A DNA stretch of 64,000 nucleotides from Paenibacillus xylanilyticus (GCF_013359935.1 NZ_JABMCB010000149.1:37435-101434), one strand, 5' to 3'; positions 36,593 to 45,896 are shown, numbered from the stretch's first letter. The notes: generated by a model not told the origin, from the letters alone. Numbers and translations: made by a program.

Positions 36593-37633
36593 TTAAATAA
36601 AGCTAAAGCAATGATCCGGTTCAAACCCAGGCCACCGCTGCTTGAGTGTATCCTTGTCCCCACGGAACCAGAGCTTTCCTTCCCGGGTCATCCATAACAC
36701 ATCATGCCGATCATAATGCCGATTCAACCAGCCAATCGCTTCAGCACTTCCCAGGATACAGACAGTCTTCGCAATAATCTCGCATTGTGAGACATGCTGG
36801 CCCACAGCGGTACACTGCACGACATCTGTGTCAGCCGGTTCCATGGTCCTCGGGTCAATCAAGTGGTGGCAGAGGCGTCCATCAGCCTGCTGCCATTGTC
36901 TTCGGGCAATGCCTGAAGTCGCCGCAGCACCAGATCCTAACTGAATGCTCCCTGTTAAATTCCGTTTATCCAGCAAAGGATCCTTTACATAGATCGTCCA
37001 TGCAGAAGAAGGAGGCGTACCCCACACCTGAATATCGCCTCCTGCATTAATCATGCCTGCAGGAATATGAAGTGAATGCTGCAACCAGTCGGCAATACGC
37101 TCGGTTGCCCAGCCTTTCACAATGCCGCCCAGATCCAGTTCCAGCCCCGGATCCGTATGAACCATCCGGCTGCCCTCTCGATGAATCCATCCCGGACAAG
37201 TATAATCGCGGTCCTCTCCGAGGATCGGCGAGGCAAGTGAGGTTGAGGTATGGAGCAGGGATTGTGTTGTGCTTGGCTTACCCTGCCCGATCTGTTCGAA
37301 GCTGACATCGTATCCCTGTTCCCGAAGTGCCCTTGAAATCCCGGGTTGAAAAATCCCTTCCGTCTGACCTATATATCCGTATGCCAAACTTAATACCTCA
37401 TCCATGGCAGCGGAGACAGACATCCAACCCGCCTTTCGATTCAGACGATTCAACTCGCTATCAGGTATAAAACGACTGAAACGCTGCTCCTGTGTTTCAA
37501 ACCAATTCTTCACGAGTGCAGCTGCATGCTCCGCTTCCTCACGTCCGGCTGTTACCAGCTGAACCTCCACGTCCGTGTTCATTGCACGAAACCTGAACCT
37601 GATCGGACGCGTGGTCTCTTCAGCGCGGCTCAT
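36593..37633 (-). CDS. apbE: FAD:protein FMN transferase (ApbE family)
   Basis: Attaches FMN covalently to a Thr/Ser of partner flavoproteins using FAD. The 346-residue protein has the FRAMNTDVEV opening, the DLGGIVKGWA motif, NAGGDIQVWG and the metal-binding HHLIDPRTMEPA. No signal peptide is visible, so it would work inside the cell or be exported otherwise. Its ATG overlaps the stop of the small secreted gene (ATGA), which shows tight coupling. Confidence 0.93.
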   Translation of the reverse strand: MSRAEETTRPIRFRFRAMNTDVEVQLVTAGREEAEHAAALVKNWFETQEQRFSRFIPDSELNRLNRKAGWMSVSAAMDEVLSLAYGYIGQTEGIFQPGISRALREQGYDVSFEQIGQGKPSTTQSLLHTSTSLASPILGEDRDYTCPGWIHREGSRMVHTDPGLELDLGGIVKGWATERIADWLQHSLHIPAGMINAGGDIQVWGTPPSSAWTIYVKDPLLDKRNLTGSIQLGSGAAATSGIARRQWQQADGRLCHHLIDPRTMEPADTDVVQCTAVGQHVSQCEIIAKTVCILGSAEAIGWLNRHYDRHDVLWMTREGKLWFRGDKDTLKQRWPGFEPDHCFSFI

Positions 37634-37965
37634 GATACACCTGTGCGTGACTGGAAACTTCCTCTGCCGGTTCCCGAATCGGCTTCCTGTTCAGGCTGCC
37701 CAATGTCTTTTCCATAAAGTCTGCTTTGGTTGTTCTGCTCCTCTTCGTGATTCGGAGCCAAGCTGCCTGTCCATTCATCCATTACATCATCCCGGGTATC
37801 CATCTGACTTGCAGGCAGACCATCGGTATCTGTTCCACTCGATGCTGCATAAGCGACATCAAAGGCATCAGAGGTTCTTACATATTGAAAGAGTGCAGCC
37901 ACAGTTAATGTTGCAATCGCTGAGGCTTGCCATTTTCTCCATTGATTTCGTTTTGTTCTGTTCAT
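37630..37965 (-). CDS. Small secreted protein upstream of apbE
   Basis: A 111-residue protein with a basic start, one hydrophobic segment (about residues 13-28), AYAAS as a likely cleavage site, and a polar, acidic Ser/Gln/Asp-rich tail. In related operons this position is usually held by an FMN-binding-domain protein, the target of ApbE, but no FMN-binding signature is present here. AGGGAAG precedes the ATG. The function is unknown; it could be a reduced remnant or a different partner. Confidence 0.7.
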   Translation of the reverse strand: MNRTKRNQWRKWQASAIATLTVAALFQYVRTSDAFDVAYAASSGTDTDGLPASQMDTRDDVMDEWTGSLAPNHEEEQNNQSRLYGKDIGQPEQEADSGTGRGSFQSRTGVS

Positions 37966-38085
37966 CGCGCTTCCCTGCTTTCTCTGGCGAAGTTCATGAA
38001 CTTATCTTATGGGCCTTGGATTAAAAGCAGATGAAGGAACCGTTAAGAAAGGCTAAAGCTTTCCATTATTCAGACCCATATACAG

Positions 38086-38131
38086 CAAAAGGCCCTGAAA
38101 AGGAGATGTTCTCCCATTCCAGAGCCTTATT
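38086..38131 (-). terminator. Terminator of the hydrolase gene at 38165
   Basis: An imperfect stem (AAGGCCCTG / CAGAGCCTT outside, GGAGA / TCTCC inside) lies 34 bp past the stop. Confidence 0.6.
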
Positions 38132-38164
38132 AACCGTTTAATTTTATTAAGTCCACATACTATC

Positions 38165-39154
38165 TCAGTTATGCTTTTTGAAAAAAAATGATCCATCTGC
38201 TTTCTGTTCCTGCACAATACGTTCTCGCCTGATTAACTCCTGTAAATGCGCCAATGTTTCACTCATGGCAAACCGCAGCTGATGTATGCCCAATCGATCG
38301 CCAAACAAGGAAACGCAAACGTCATATCCGTTCGCTGGATGCTCGTAAATATGCTCGGCCATCTTTTGTAGCCGCTCTTCATGGTGAGCCAGCAATTGAG
38401 ACGTTCGTTCACTGAAATGGCCAAACGGATTCCGATGCCCCGGATAGGCCGTCTTGATATCCAGGGTCCCGAGACGGTGCAACCCCTCTAGATAAGAAAA
38501 CAATGGCTGAGCATCACTTTCAGGCTGCAAACTGATATTGGGCGAAATCTGCGGCAGAACCGCATCACCGCATATCATTTCTCTGGACTCTGGCGCATAA
38601 AAGGATAGATGCCCCGGGGCATGTCCACCTGTCTCGATGGCTACCCATCTCTTACCGCCCATATCCAGCCAATCCCCGTCCTCAATAAACGTCACGTCCG
38701 GCACCGGGGTAATCTGCGAGACAAATCCCTCCAGATGTTCGCGGATCTGTACGGTTTTATCTTCGGGCATCCCATGATGATGATAGAATTCAGGCAGCAT
38801 GGTATTAATGGTCGCGTCCGGACCCCACATGTAGTCTGCCTCCTGGCGCGATCTCGCAGACATGCGCACAGGTGCACCCGACTTCTGCTGCATCCAGCCC
38901 GACAAACCGAGATGATCGGGATGATGATGAGTCAATACAATTTGACGGATATCCTGAAATGACAAGCCGAGGCTTGTCAGAGCTTCCTGCCATTCCTGTT
39001 CCGTTCCTGAATTACGCGGTCCAGGGTCAACCACCGTTATCATTCCATCCGGTTCATAAAGCACATAACTGTTCACCCAGCGCAGCGGGAAAGACATCGT
39101 GATCTGGAGCCGATGCATGCCCTCCGGCATGGGGATTGCTTCCGTTCGTTTCAT
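38165..39154 (-). CDS. Metallo-beta-lactamase-fold hydrolase
   Basis: Zinc hydrolase of the MBL superfamily, 329 residues. The metal motif is THHHPDHLGLSG, and ETGGHAPGHLSFY and YPGHRNPFGH supply the later ligands. The C-terminal helical extension resembles the winged-helix end of LACTB2-like or YqjP-like members. The substrate is unknown. The start at 39154 (MKRTEAIP) follows GGAGGAG; longer starts overlap the upstream methyltransferase. The two genes are probably cotranscribed. Confidence 0.85.
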   Translation of the reverse strand: MKRTEAIPMPEGMHRLQITMSFPLRWVNSYVLYEPDGMITVVDPGPRNSGTEQEWQEALTSLGLSFQDIRQIVLTHHHPDHLGLSGWMQQKSGAPVRMSARSRQEADYMWGPDATINTMLPEFYHHHGMPEDKTVQIREHLEGFVSQITPVPDVTFIEDGDWLDMGGKRWVAIETGGHAPGHLSFYAPESREMICGDAVLPQISPNISLQPESDAQPLFSYLEGLHRLGTLDIKTAYPGHRNPFGHFSERTSQLLAHHEERLQKMAEHIYEHPANGYDVCVSLFGDRLGIHQLRFAMSETLAHLQELIRRERIVQEQKADGSFFFKKHN

Positions 39155-39176
39155 TTTCTTCTCCTCCATGATCTTC

Positions 39177-39920
39177 TCACTCTGCAGGCCGATGCCCAAC
39201 AAAAATCATGCGCGGGGAATCCTGCTCGTCGTATTTCTCTTCATCATAACCTCCATGAACCTGATCTACCACAAGTCCTGCCTCCTGCAGCAGTTCACTC
39301 AGTTGTTCACGGGTATACAGCTTGACACGCTCCTGATAAATTCGAGGTTTATCACTGGAATCAGCATCGGTAATGTGAATTTCTTTTTGCACAAAGCCGT
39401 TCTCGATCTTGCGAAACTCCTCAATATGCTGTCCTTCTGCGTCACGCTTGGAATGGGGTACCAGATGGCGGGTCACATAAGCCGTGTTCATAAAATCTAT
39501 GATGTAGCTGCCGCCAGGCTTCAGCATGTGACGAATGACACGCAACACCTTGAGCTGTTCCCCATCCTCACGAAAATAACCAAATGATGTGAACAGGTTG
39601 ACTACAGCGTCAAATCCGCCTTTGAGCGGCAGATCACGCATGTCGGCGTGAACCCACTCCACACGATCCTCGGTATCCATTTGTCGCGCTTCACGCAGAA
39701 GCACATCGGACAGATCAATTCCGGTCACCCGGAAGCCTGCGTCAGCCAGTGCCAAGGAATGGCGACCCATGCCGCAGCATAGATCCAGGACTCGTGCCTT
39801 TGGCTCGAGTTTTAACCAATTAATCATTTTATGTACTTCCTCATATGCACCTTGCACATCCCGGTGCTTGTATACGAGAAGGTAATCTTCTCCAAAACTT
39901 TTTTCATACCATTCCGTCAT
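39177..39920 (-). CDS. Class I SAM-dependent methyltransferase
   Basis: A 247-residue methyltransferase with motif I VLDLCCGMGRHSLAL and acidic GIDLSDVLL. FDAVVNLFTSFGYF follows, a pattern typical of the small-molecule methyltransferase_25 group. The start at 39920 has GGAGGGCGAT upstream and is preferred to the earlier in-frame ATG. It precedes the MBL gene by 22 bp, so the pair may act on the same compound. The substrate is unknown. Confidence 0.82.
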   Translation of the reverse strand: MTEWYEKSFGEDYLLVYKHRDVQGAYEEVHKMINWLKLEPKARVLDLCCGMGRHSLALADAGFRVTGIDLSDVLLREARQMDTEDRVEWVHADMRDLPLKGGFDAVVNLFTSFGYFREDGEQLKVLRVIRHMLKPGGSYIIDFMNTAYVTRHLVPHSKRDAEGQHIEEFRKIENGFVQKEIHITDADSSDKPRIYQERVKLYTREQLSELLQEAGLVVDQVHGGYDEEKYDEQDSPRMIFVGHRPAE

Positions 39921-40055
39921 ACGTATCGCCCTCCACATGTCAATGGCCCAACGCTCTGCATCCCATATTCGTAAAGGCCTGATCATACCCCTAAGCTTTT
40001 AGTCATTGTATCGCCTTTGTGGTGCAAACTCAAAGATTCCCATGGTTTCTGTTCA

Positions 40056-40084
40056 TTGAACGACCTGAAATCGCCCTATATAAT
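40056..40084 (+). promoter_or_regulatory. Promoter of the DUF72 gene
   Basis: TTGAAC (40056-40061) and TATAAT (40079-40084) are exactly 17 bp apart. The leader to the start codon is about 165 nt and contains no clear structure. Confidence 0.65.
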
Positions 40085-40258
40085 GTTAAACATAGTCACA
40101 CGGTCGCAAACCGGTTAACTATATGTAAGCCAAACTGATGATTTACACAGTACCACTGCGATTGCATATCAATGAATCATAATATACTCACATCTTGTCG
40201 CAATCATAATACGCAATCATAATAATCGGAGACACAACAACAGCAGGAGGTGTTATTC

Positions 40259-41134
40259 ATGATCCGGATTGGACTCACGGGATGGGGAGATCATGAAGAT
40301 CTGTATCCCGATCGCACCAAAGCGAAAGACAAGCTTCGTCTGTATGGGCAATATTTTTCAACCGTGGAAGTCGACAGTTCCTTCTATGCCGTTCAGCCCC
40401 GGGACCGGATGGCACGCTGGGCAGCTGAAACGCCGGATGACTTTTCGTTTATTGTCAAAGCCTATCAGGGAATGACCGGACACCTTCGGGGCAAGCCCTA
40501 TTTCACCAGTACCTCGGACATGTACAAGGCTTTTCGGGAGTCACTGGAACCCGTGATGGAAGCCGGTAAAATGCAAGCTGCACTGTTTCAATATCCACCG
40601 TGGTTTGATTGCAATCGCGATAACGTCAATGAACTGCGTGAAGTGAGATTGCGAATGGAAGGCATCCCTTGCGCTCTCGAGTTTCGTCATCGCAGCTGGT
40701 ATGAGGATGGCATGCGTGAGCGTACACTCGCTTTTCTGCGGGAACAGGGCTGGATTCACAGTGTCTGTGACGAGCCGCAGGCGGGCTCCGGTTCCATTCC
40801 GATCGTGCCGCAGGCCACAGATTCAGAAATGACGCTCGTGCGGATGCACGGACGCAATGTGTCTGGGTGGCACCAGAACGGTGCGCCTAATTGGCGGGAA
40901 ACCCGTTATTTGTATCGGTACAACAAGGAAGAACTGATGGAGTGGAAAAATTACCTGGAACAGCTGCACGAACAGAGCAAGGAAGTCCATGTGATTTTTA
41001 ACAACAACTCGGGTGGCGATGCGGCAGCCAATGCGCAGATGATGATGGAGCTGCTGGATATCCCTGTCCAGCCATTCCCTGATCGTACAGCAGATGAGGA
41101 AGAGGATGGGCCTGAGCAATTGGAGCTGTTTTGA
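40259..41134 (+). CDS. DUF72 family protein (YecE/YunF type)
   Basis: A 291-residue TIM-barrel-like protein. The opening RIGLTGWGDH, FSTVEVDSSFYA, FSFIVKAYQGMT, and the C-terminal VHVIFNNNSGGDAAANA (cut here to its NNNSGG core) are the DUF72 hallmarks. The family has no settled function. The acidic end (DEEEDGPEQLELF) is typical. The start at 40259 has AGGAGG eight bases upstream; a GTG nine bases earlier overlaps that site and is rejected. Confidence 0.9.
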   Translation: MIRIGLTGWGDHEDLYPDRTKAKDKLRLYGQYFSTVEVDSSFYAVQPRDRMARWAAETPDDFSFIVKAYQGMTGHLRGKPYFTSTSDMYKAFRESLEPVMEAGKMQAALFQYPPWFDCNRDNVNELREVRLRMEGIPCALEFRHRSWYEDGMRERTLAFLREQGWIHSVCDEPQAGSGSIPIVPQATDSEMTLVRMHGRNVSGWHQNGAPNWRETRYLYRYNKEELMEWKNYLEQLHEQSKEVHVIFNNNSGGDAAANAQMMMELLDIPVQPFPDRTADEEEDGPEQLELF

Positions 41135-41263
41135 ATTTATTGGCATGAGATAAACGAGCAGGATTGGAGGTGAGGTCTTTAAGCAAAGATTCATAGAGGT
41201 AGCTTAGGATCGTATGTTAGTATCTAACTAAAGGTTTATGTCATACAAGGTCACTTACCTTAT

Positions 41264-41521
41264 TTAATTTAGAGTACTAAGATCGCCCTTTTCTAAAATA
41301 TAGGTTCTTACTACTTTATTTCCATCGAAAACATAAATCCTTTCACAACTATTACATCTCCAAACATCATAACGAGGGAACGATATAGAAATTGGATCAA
41401 TTAAGTCGCCTTGATTAATAATGTCGTCCCATTCCTTATCTGTGTATACTGTCAACTCAACGTCATTCGGGGCTTTTGAATTTGATAGTGTTACACCACA
41501 TTTGCATTGAAATCTAGCCAT
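41264..41521 (-). CDS. Small zinc-ribbon-like hypothetical protein
   Basis: An 85-residue protein with CKCG near the N-terminus and CNSC near residue 57, which could bind one zinc ion. The rest is beta-rich (YDVWRCNSCERIYVFDGNKV). AGGAGG lies eight bases before ATG and inside the end of the preceding gene, so translation is coupled. AT-rich compared with neighbouring DNA. No family can be named; it is the last of a run of small orphan genes. Confidence 0.7.
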   Translation of the reverse strand: MARFQCKCGVTLSNSKAPNDVELTVYTDKEWDDIINQGDLIDPISISFPRYDVWRCNSCERIYVFDGNKVVRTYILEKGDLSTLN

Positions 41522-41524
41522 ACA

Positions 41525-41956
41525 TCATTCCTCCTGAACTTTAAACATGTTCTTCGTAAGAAATGTACTCAAGTAATCGGCCAAATACGGGTACCAATTT
41601 ATATCCGTTATTTTGTTGTAACTTTCTACATCAAGGACTTTTCGATTGATATCAGGACTCATTATTGTGGTGCCGTTCTCTCTAATTAAAAATGTGCCCC
41701 CTATACTAGTATCTTTCCAGGTCATTGCCACCCCAATTAATTCTCCTTCGTTATCCTTTATAGCTAATATCTTATATAACTCTTCTACAGGAATACATTC
41801 GTGCTGCCAATCAAAGTCATCCACGTCCCCAACTGGTAGAAAAGTTACTTTTCCATGATCGTTATAAGACCAACCGAATTCTTCTAGTTTGCGAAGAATA
41901 GTCATTCTTGAGATTGGCTTTGATAAGGTTACCTCAATAGATGCTGAAACGGACAT
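41525..41956 (-). CDS. Hypothetical protein, 143 aa (immunity-like island)
   Basis: A soluble alpha/beta protein without signal peptide. It begins with a beta strand (SASIEVTLSKPISR), followed by a helix and a Trp/Asp-rich middle. GGGGAG precedes the ATG. AT-rich codon use differs from the flanking housekeeping genes. No relative recognised; the setting among other small acidic orphans suggests an immunity protein, as inference only. Confidence 0.65.
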   Translation of the reverse strand: MSVSASIEVTLSKPISRMTILRKLEEFGWSYNDHGKVTFLPVGDVDDFDWQHECIPVEELYKILAIKDNEGELIGVAMTWKDTSIGGTFLIRENGTTIMSPDINRKVLDVESYNKITDINWYPYLADYLSTFLTKNMFKVQEE

Positions 41957-42004
41957 GCATACTCCCCTTCCAGAGGCTAATATTTAAATTTTCTTGAAAC
42001 CAAA

Positions 42005-42307
42005 TCAATCTTTATATTTTTCTGGTAAACACTTCTTATTGATGACCGTTTTAATTAAATTCTTTAAATCATCATAATAAGAAACTAATTCAACTCGGTT
42101 TTCACATCCGGTAAGTTCGTAAAGTTGTTCCTCAGAACAATGGTTTAAGACAAATTCAATACAATCTGCATAAACCATTAATTCGCCCTCTGACAATCTT
42201 AGGTCAAACAAAGTGACACTTGCTATTTCGTCCTGTTTTAATACCTCCACCCACATAATCACAGAATATCGCCCATACCACAAAGAATCAATAAAAGCAC
42301 CAATCAA
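42005..42307 (-). CDS. Hypothetical protein, 100 aa (immunity-like island)
   Basis: The frame starts at TTG 42307 just 10 bp after the preceding gene. No ribosome binding site is seen, so the true start may be the ATG at residue 18. The protein is acidic and mostly helical, ending in ENRVELVSYYDDLKNLI and a basic tail. Function unknown. Confidence 0.55.
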   Translation of the reverse strand: MIGAFIDSLWYGRYSVIMWVEVLKQDEIASVTLFDLRLSEGELMVYADCIEFVLNHCSEEQLYELTGCENRVELVSYYDDLKNLIKTVINKKCLPEKYKD

Positions 42308-42316
42308 TAATACATG

Positions 42317-42592
42317 CTACTCGTTCAAATAAAATTTTTTTAGATCATGACGCAACTGACAGATTAGTTGATCTTCACCTAATGAAATAGGATATATATC
42401 ACCATCCTCAAACATATTCTTTACTGCCTCATCATAACTACTTGCAAATTCAATGACATAAGAATTTAGACCTTCAACAAAGGTTATTTTGTAATAAATA
42501 CCATCACGTAATAACAATGGGGTGCCACTTACATAAACCTTCTCAAAATTCAACTCTTGAATTAGAGACTCAATCTTCTCCTTTAGTTCCAT
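42317..42592 (-). CDS. Hypothetical protein, 91 aa (immunity-like island)
   Basis: An acidic small protein (about 10.5 kDa) with a helix, three probable beta strands (GIYYKITFVEG, SYVIEFASS) and a helical end. AAGGGTG lies before ATG. It is first of the four tandem small genes, all on the minus strand and all AT-rich. No family recognised. Confidence 0.6.
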   Translation of the reverse strand: MELKEKIESLIQELNFEKVYVSGTPLLLRDGIYYKITFVEGLNSYVIEFASSYDEAVKNMFEDGDIYPISLGEDQLICQLRHDLKKFYLNE

Positions 42593-42616
42593 AAATTCAC
42601 CCTTAAAATTGATTAT

Positions 42617-42691
42617 TCAACCTTTCACCAACATTTCCAAGCCTAAGGCACAAGCTTCAATCCACTTGTTGCTCTTCCAATTAGATATATT
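42617..42691 (-). pseudogene. Possible C-terminal remnant of a further immunity-like gene
   Basis: Upstream of the four small genes a 24-codon open stretch between two stops reads a Trp-rich, helical end (WIEACALGLEMLVKG) that looks like the C-terminus of a globular protein. No start or ribosome binding site is present. The call is tentative. Confidence 0.25.
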
Positions 42692-42754
42692 TTATAACTT
42701 AATATCGAAAGTCTCTCAATGTGTTTTAAATATTTTTACTCAGTTGATTTTTTT

Positions 42755-42803
42755 TATTAAAGAAAAGAAAAGACTATTTCAGGCCGTATCCCCTAAAATA
42801 GTC
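42755..42803 (-). terminator. Terminator of the pectin-utilisation operon
   Basis: Stem GACTATTT / AAATAGTC on the minus strand followed by TTTTCTTTTCTTT, 35 bp past the GH105 stop. Confidence 0.75.
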
Positions 42804-42837
42804 CGCTATCACTTTGTATGATGATTGGATAATTCCT

Positions 42838-45018
42838 TCAGGCTTTCTGCATCGTATCTTCTTGTTCAGCAACATTCATCTGGCTCAGCTGCTGGTTCAT
42901 CTTATGCGCTTCAATACCTGCCAACAACACTATTCCAATGCCATGGGTATCGTTCAGAACCCACCCCAGATCGTCCCGATAATAGAGTGCAGTAAAAGAG
43001 TAACCCGATCCACGGCATACGCCGTACACATTGCCTTCATGATCAATGGACAGTCGGGTCAGGCCTTCCCATCCTTTGCGTACAGCTTCCAGATAGAGTG
43101 CAGGCGTCTCAAGCCAGCCCTCCCGAATTCCCCGGGCATAGGCGTAGATGAACATCGACGTGCACGACGTTTCCTCATATGAATCCGGGCGATTCAACAC
43201 CTGATGCCACAGGCCATTTTCACCTTGCAGCGCCAAATACCCCTGACATAGCTCCCGGTAGAAACTCAGCAGTTCCGACCGCCGGGCATGATCCTCCGGC
43301 AAAATGCTTAACAATTCGGTAAGTGAAAAAAGGACCCAGCCGTTTCCGCGCCCCCACGGAATGCCTGTCGCCCGGCCACGGACAAAATCATACACATGGG
43401 ACATGATCTGCTGCTCAGGAAGGTAAAGATATTTACGGAACAGCAGAAACTGGTTGACCGCATCATCCCAATACGCCGTGTTACCCGTCAATTGACCATA
43501 ACGCATCAGGAATGGTGTGCTCATGTACAGATCATCACACCACATCGTTTCGTGACGCATCTCGCCGCTGCCACGGACACGATTAAATGCTCCATCCTCC
43601 AGACGTTCCTGCTCATCCGTGATGTAACTGGCAATGCGATCCGCCGTATCTCTGCCCCCGCGAATGTCACCCAGTTCCATCGCAGCCAGCAATGTCGATC
43701 CGAACGAACCGCAATCGTCCAGACTGTCAATTGCCGACAATTGGTTATTAATCCCCGCTGCACCGTATGTTTCCCGATCCCATAGACCATAACGGTCGAA
43801 CGAAGTACTCAAACCGATATGATCCCGGACATACTGGACAACATCGTCACGACCCAGCTCCTGTCCAATGCGTAAAAGTCCAAGCAGGGTAACCCCTAAC
43901 GGGTAATTCCATTTTCCGTAATGTGTATTTTCCAGATAGGGACGAACGCTGGTCTCTGGCTGATCGGCATGCCAGTAAACGCCTTTCGAGCCATCATCAA
44001 AAACAGTATCCGTCACAGTAATATCTGTAGGTACCGGCTCAGAGCCTGGTGCAAATCTTCCGGTATACAGCCATACGTCCGAACTGCCGGCAACGGGATG
44101 TGGAGGTCTTAACCTCCAGCCTTCTGATCCGGAGGCCTTCGCAGAATCCAGCGTGAATCCCCAGCGACTCTCCCCACCCTTGATTTCACCTCGTGCCACC
44201 AGATCGGAAGAACCATAACGGCGCGGCAGTTCCACGCGGAAATCTCCACTTTTGCGAGCAGAGTACACTTCTTTGCCGTCTACATACAAAGACAGAGCCC
44301 CCGCATGCTGCCCTTCCAAAACCACAGGAGACGATCCCGGCAATGTTACATCTAGCTTGGTCCACGCATAGGATACGGCTGCTTGGTCTGTACCATAGAT
44401 CCTGGCGAAAGAACCCGCGTCCTGCTCTTCTTCTGTCCATTCTCTCCGAGGATACCAGGAAAGTTCTGTTTCTTCTTCGGTCATCCCGTCACGGGGAAGT
44501 GAAGTTACAGGTTCATCGAGAGGCTCCGAATACAGCCAGCCCTCCTGACCTTGCCGATCCACACCAGGAGTGAGGAAGTGGAGAGGGAAGTTTTTGAAGG
44601 AAGCGGTACCATAAATACCGCCGAACCCAACCTCTGTTTTTACAAAGCAAAGCAAAACATCATTCCAGCCGTACTTTACGGAAATGGGGATCTGAGTTCT
44701 TCGCTCGGGAAATAACTCCTGCAGCAGCTCGGATTTAAAAATCTCTTCCCCGTTCACATAGATCGTTACCGGACTGTAGCAGTTCAGACCTGTATTCAAC
44801 GTAGCCTCCTGCTGGCTCCATAACTTGCCCCATACGTATACGTACTGCCCTGCACGTGCCTCAGACCACTTGTCGTCCAGATTCAGATCGTAACGATAAT
44901 CCCCAAGTCGGCGGAACCCGCCCCGGTGGTATGCTCTGAATAAAAATGAATGTTTGGGATGATCGCCAATATATCGCTGGGCAACCGTCGTCAAAATATC
45001 CGGAATTGATTGATACAC
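42838..45018 (-). CDS. GH88/GH105-type unsaturated glycuronyl (rhamnogalacturonyl) hydrolase
   Basis: Predicted to remove the unsaturated galacturonyl residue left by pectate/rhamnogalacturonan lyases. The C-terminal alpha/alpha-barrel (about 370-710) has the catalytic-Asp segment MWCDDLYMSTPFL and GIPWGRGNGW as in YteR/YesR. The N-terminal about 350 residues are beta-sandwich, carbohydrate-binding-like. The 726-aa length is about twice that of bare GH105 enzymes. No signal peptide, so it acts on imported sugar. The annotated GTG has no spacing to a ribosome binding site. A better site, GGAAGGGAG, lies before in-frame ATC (45058-45060) and ATT (45055-45057), and the sequence between looks coding, so the protein may start about 14 residues earlier. 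Confidence 0.85.
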   Translation of the reverse strand: MYQSIPDILTTVAQRYIGDHPKHSFLFRAYHRGGFRRLGDYRYDLNLDDKWSEARAGQYVYVWGKLWSQQEATLNTGLNCYSPVTIYVNGEEIFKSELLQELFPERRTQIPISVKYGWNDVLLCFVKTEVGFGGIYGTASFKNFPLHFLTPGVDRQGQEGWLYSEPLDEPVTSLPRDGMTEEETELSWYPRREWTEEEQDAGSFARIYGTDQAAVSYAWTKLDVTLPGSSPVVLEGQHAGALSLYVDGKEVYSARKSGDFRVELPRRYGSSDLVARGEIKGGESRWGFTLDSAKASGSEGWRLRPPHPVAGSSDVWLYTGRFAPGSEPVPTDITVTDTVFDDGSKGVYWHADQPETSVRPYLENTHYGKWNYPLGVTLLGLLRIGQELGRDDVVQYVRDHIGLSTSFDRYGLWDRETYGAAGINNQLSAIDSLDDCGSFGSTLLAAMELGDIRGGRDTADRIASYITDEQERLEDGAFNRVRGSGEMRHETMWCDDLYMSTPFLMRYGQLTGNTAYWDDAVNQFLLFRKYLYLPEQQIMSHVYDFVRGRATGIPWGRGNGWVLFSLTELLSILPEDHARRSELLSFYRELCQGYLALQGENGLWHQVLNRPDSYEETSCTSMFIYAYARGIREGWLETPALYLEAVRKGWEGLTRLSIDHEGNVYGVCRGSGYSFTALYYRDDLGWVLNDTHGIGIVLLAGIEAHKMNQQLSQMNVAEQEDTMQKA

Positions 45019-45074
45019 CTTGCCTGCAATCGCCTCGTTTTCATGAAAATAACGAATGATCGTCAGCTCCCTTC

Positions 45075-45896
45075 CTATACCTTGATTGGTTCGGTTAATC
45101 GCAATGTCTCTCCGGCTCTCACTTCAACCACCTGCTGATCTGCCGTGAACCAGACGGATCTGGCCGACGGATTATGGATGATGGATCGGTCTGCTGAACA
45201 TTCCAGTCGTTTGACCGCTTTCCAATAGGCAATAACTTCGATATTCGTCGCGTACCATATGTCATCCCTGCCGCCAATCTGTTCACCAAATCGTTCCATG
45301 ATGTCCCAGTTGTCGTTATCATTGAACTCATAACTGTGTCCCCAAACATAGAGCAGGAGCGGTGTACCTGTTTTGGAATGCTGGATAAAACGCTCGGCAT
45401 GCGCCGCCAGATCGTTCTTATGATGACAGGTCGGATGCCATTCGAGCGGACGCTCAGGCAGCGTATATCTGCCGTGGGATTCAACTGTTCGGGCGTAGTC
45501 AAGGCCTAGCCACTCCAGTTTGGTACTAAGTGAACGATCGTACCCTCCATTGGGATAAGCCATTCCCCTCACCGGATAACCGACAAGCTGCTCCAGTGCT
45601 CGGCGATCTTCCATAATTTCTTCGTTCAACAGCTCATCTGGTACATAAGACAATGTAGGATGAGTAACCGTATGCACAGCCACCTCATGCCCGGCGTACA
45701 GTTCAGCCACTTCCTCCCGCTCAATTCGCCCAGGTTTTCCGAGTGTACCAGAGTTTAGATTAAATGTACCTCGCAGTCCGTAACGATTAAAAATTTCAAC
45801 CAGCCTGCGGTCATGGATCACACCGTCGTCATAACTGAGCGTCAGTGCCTTCATCACGCCGCCAGGATATCGATCAAACTGAATGCGATTCCCCAT
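45075..45896 (-). CDS. Polysaccharide deacetylase family protein
   Basis: NodB-type deacetylase, 273 residues. The metal and catalytic motifs are LSYDDGV (Asp pair) and HTVTHPT (His pair). AYPNGGYD follows. The C-terminal about 50 residues are a small beta domain. No signal peptide, so it should act on acetylated oligosaccharides in the cytosol. The start at 45896 is chosen for AGGAGGAGG upstream. It lies between the oxidoreductase and GH105. Confidence 0.85.
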   Translation of the reverse strand: MGNRIQFDRYPGGVMKALTLSYDDGVIHDRRLVEIFNRYGLRGTFNLNSGTLGKPGRIEREEVAELYAGHEVAVHTVTHPTLSYVPDELLNEEIMEDRRALEQLVGYPVRGMAYPNGGYDRSLSTKLEWLGLDYARTVESHGRYTLPERPLEWHPTCHHKNDLAAHAERFIQHSKTGTPLLLYVWGHSYEFNDNDNWDIMERFGEQIGGRDDIWYATNIEVIAYWKAVKRLECSADRSIIHNPSARSVWFTADQQVVEVRAGETLRLTEPIKV

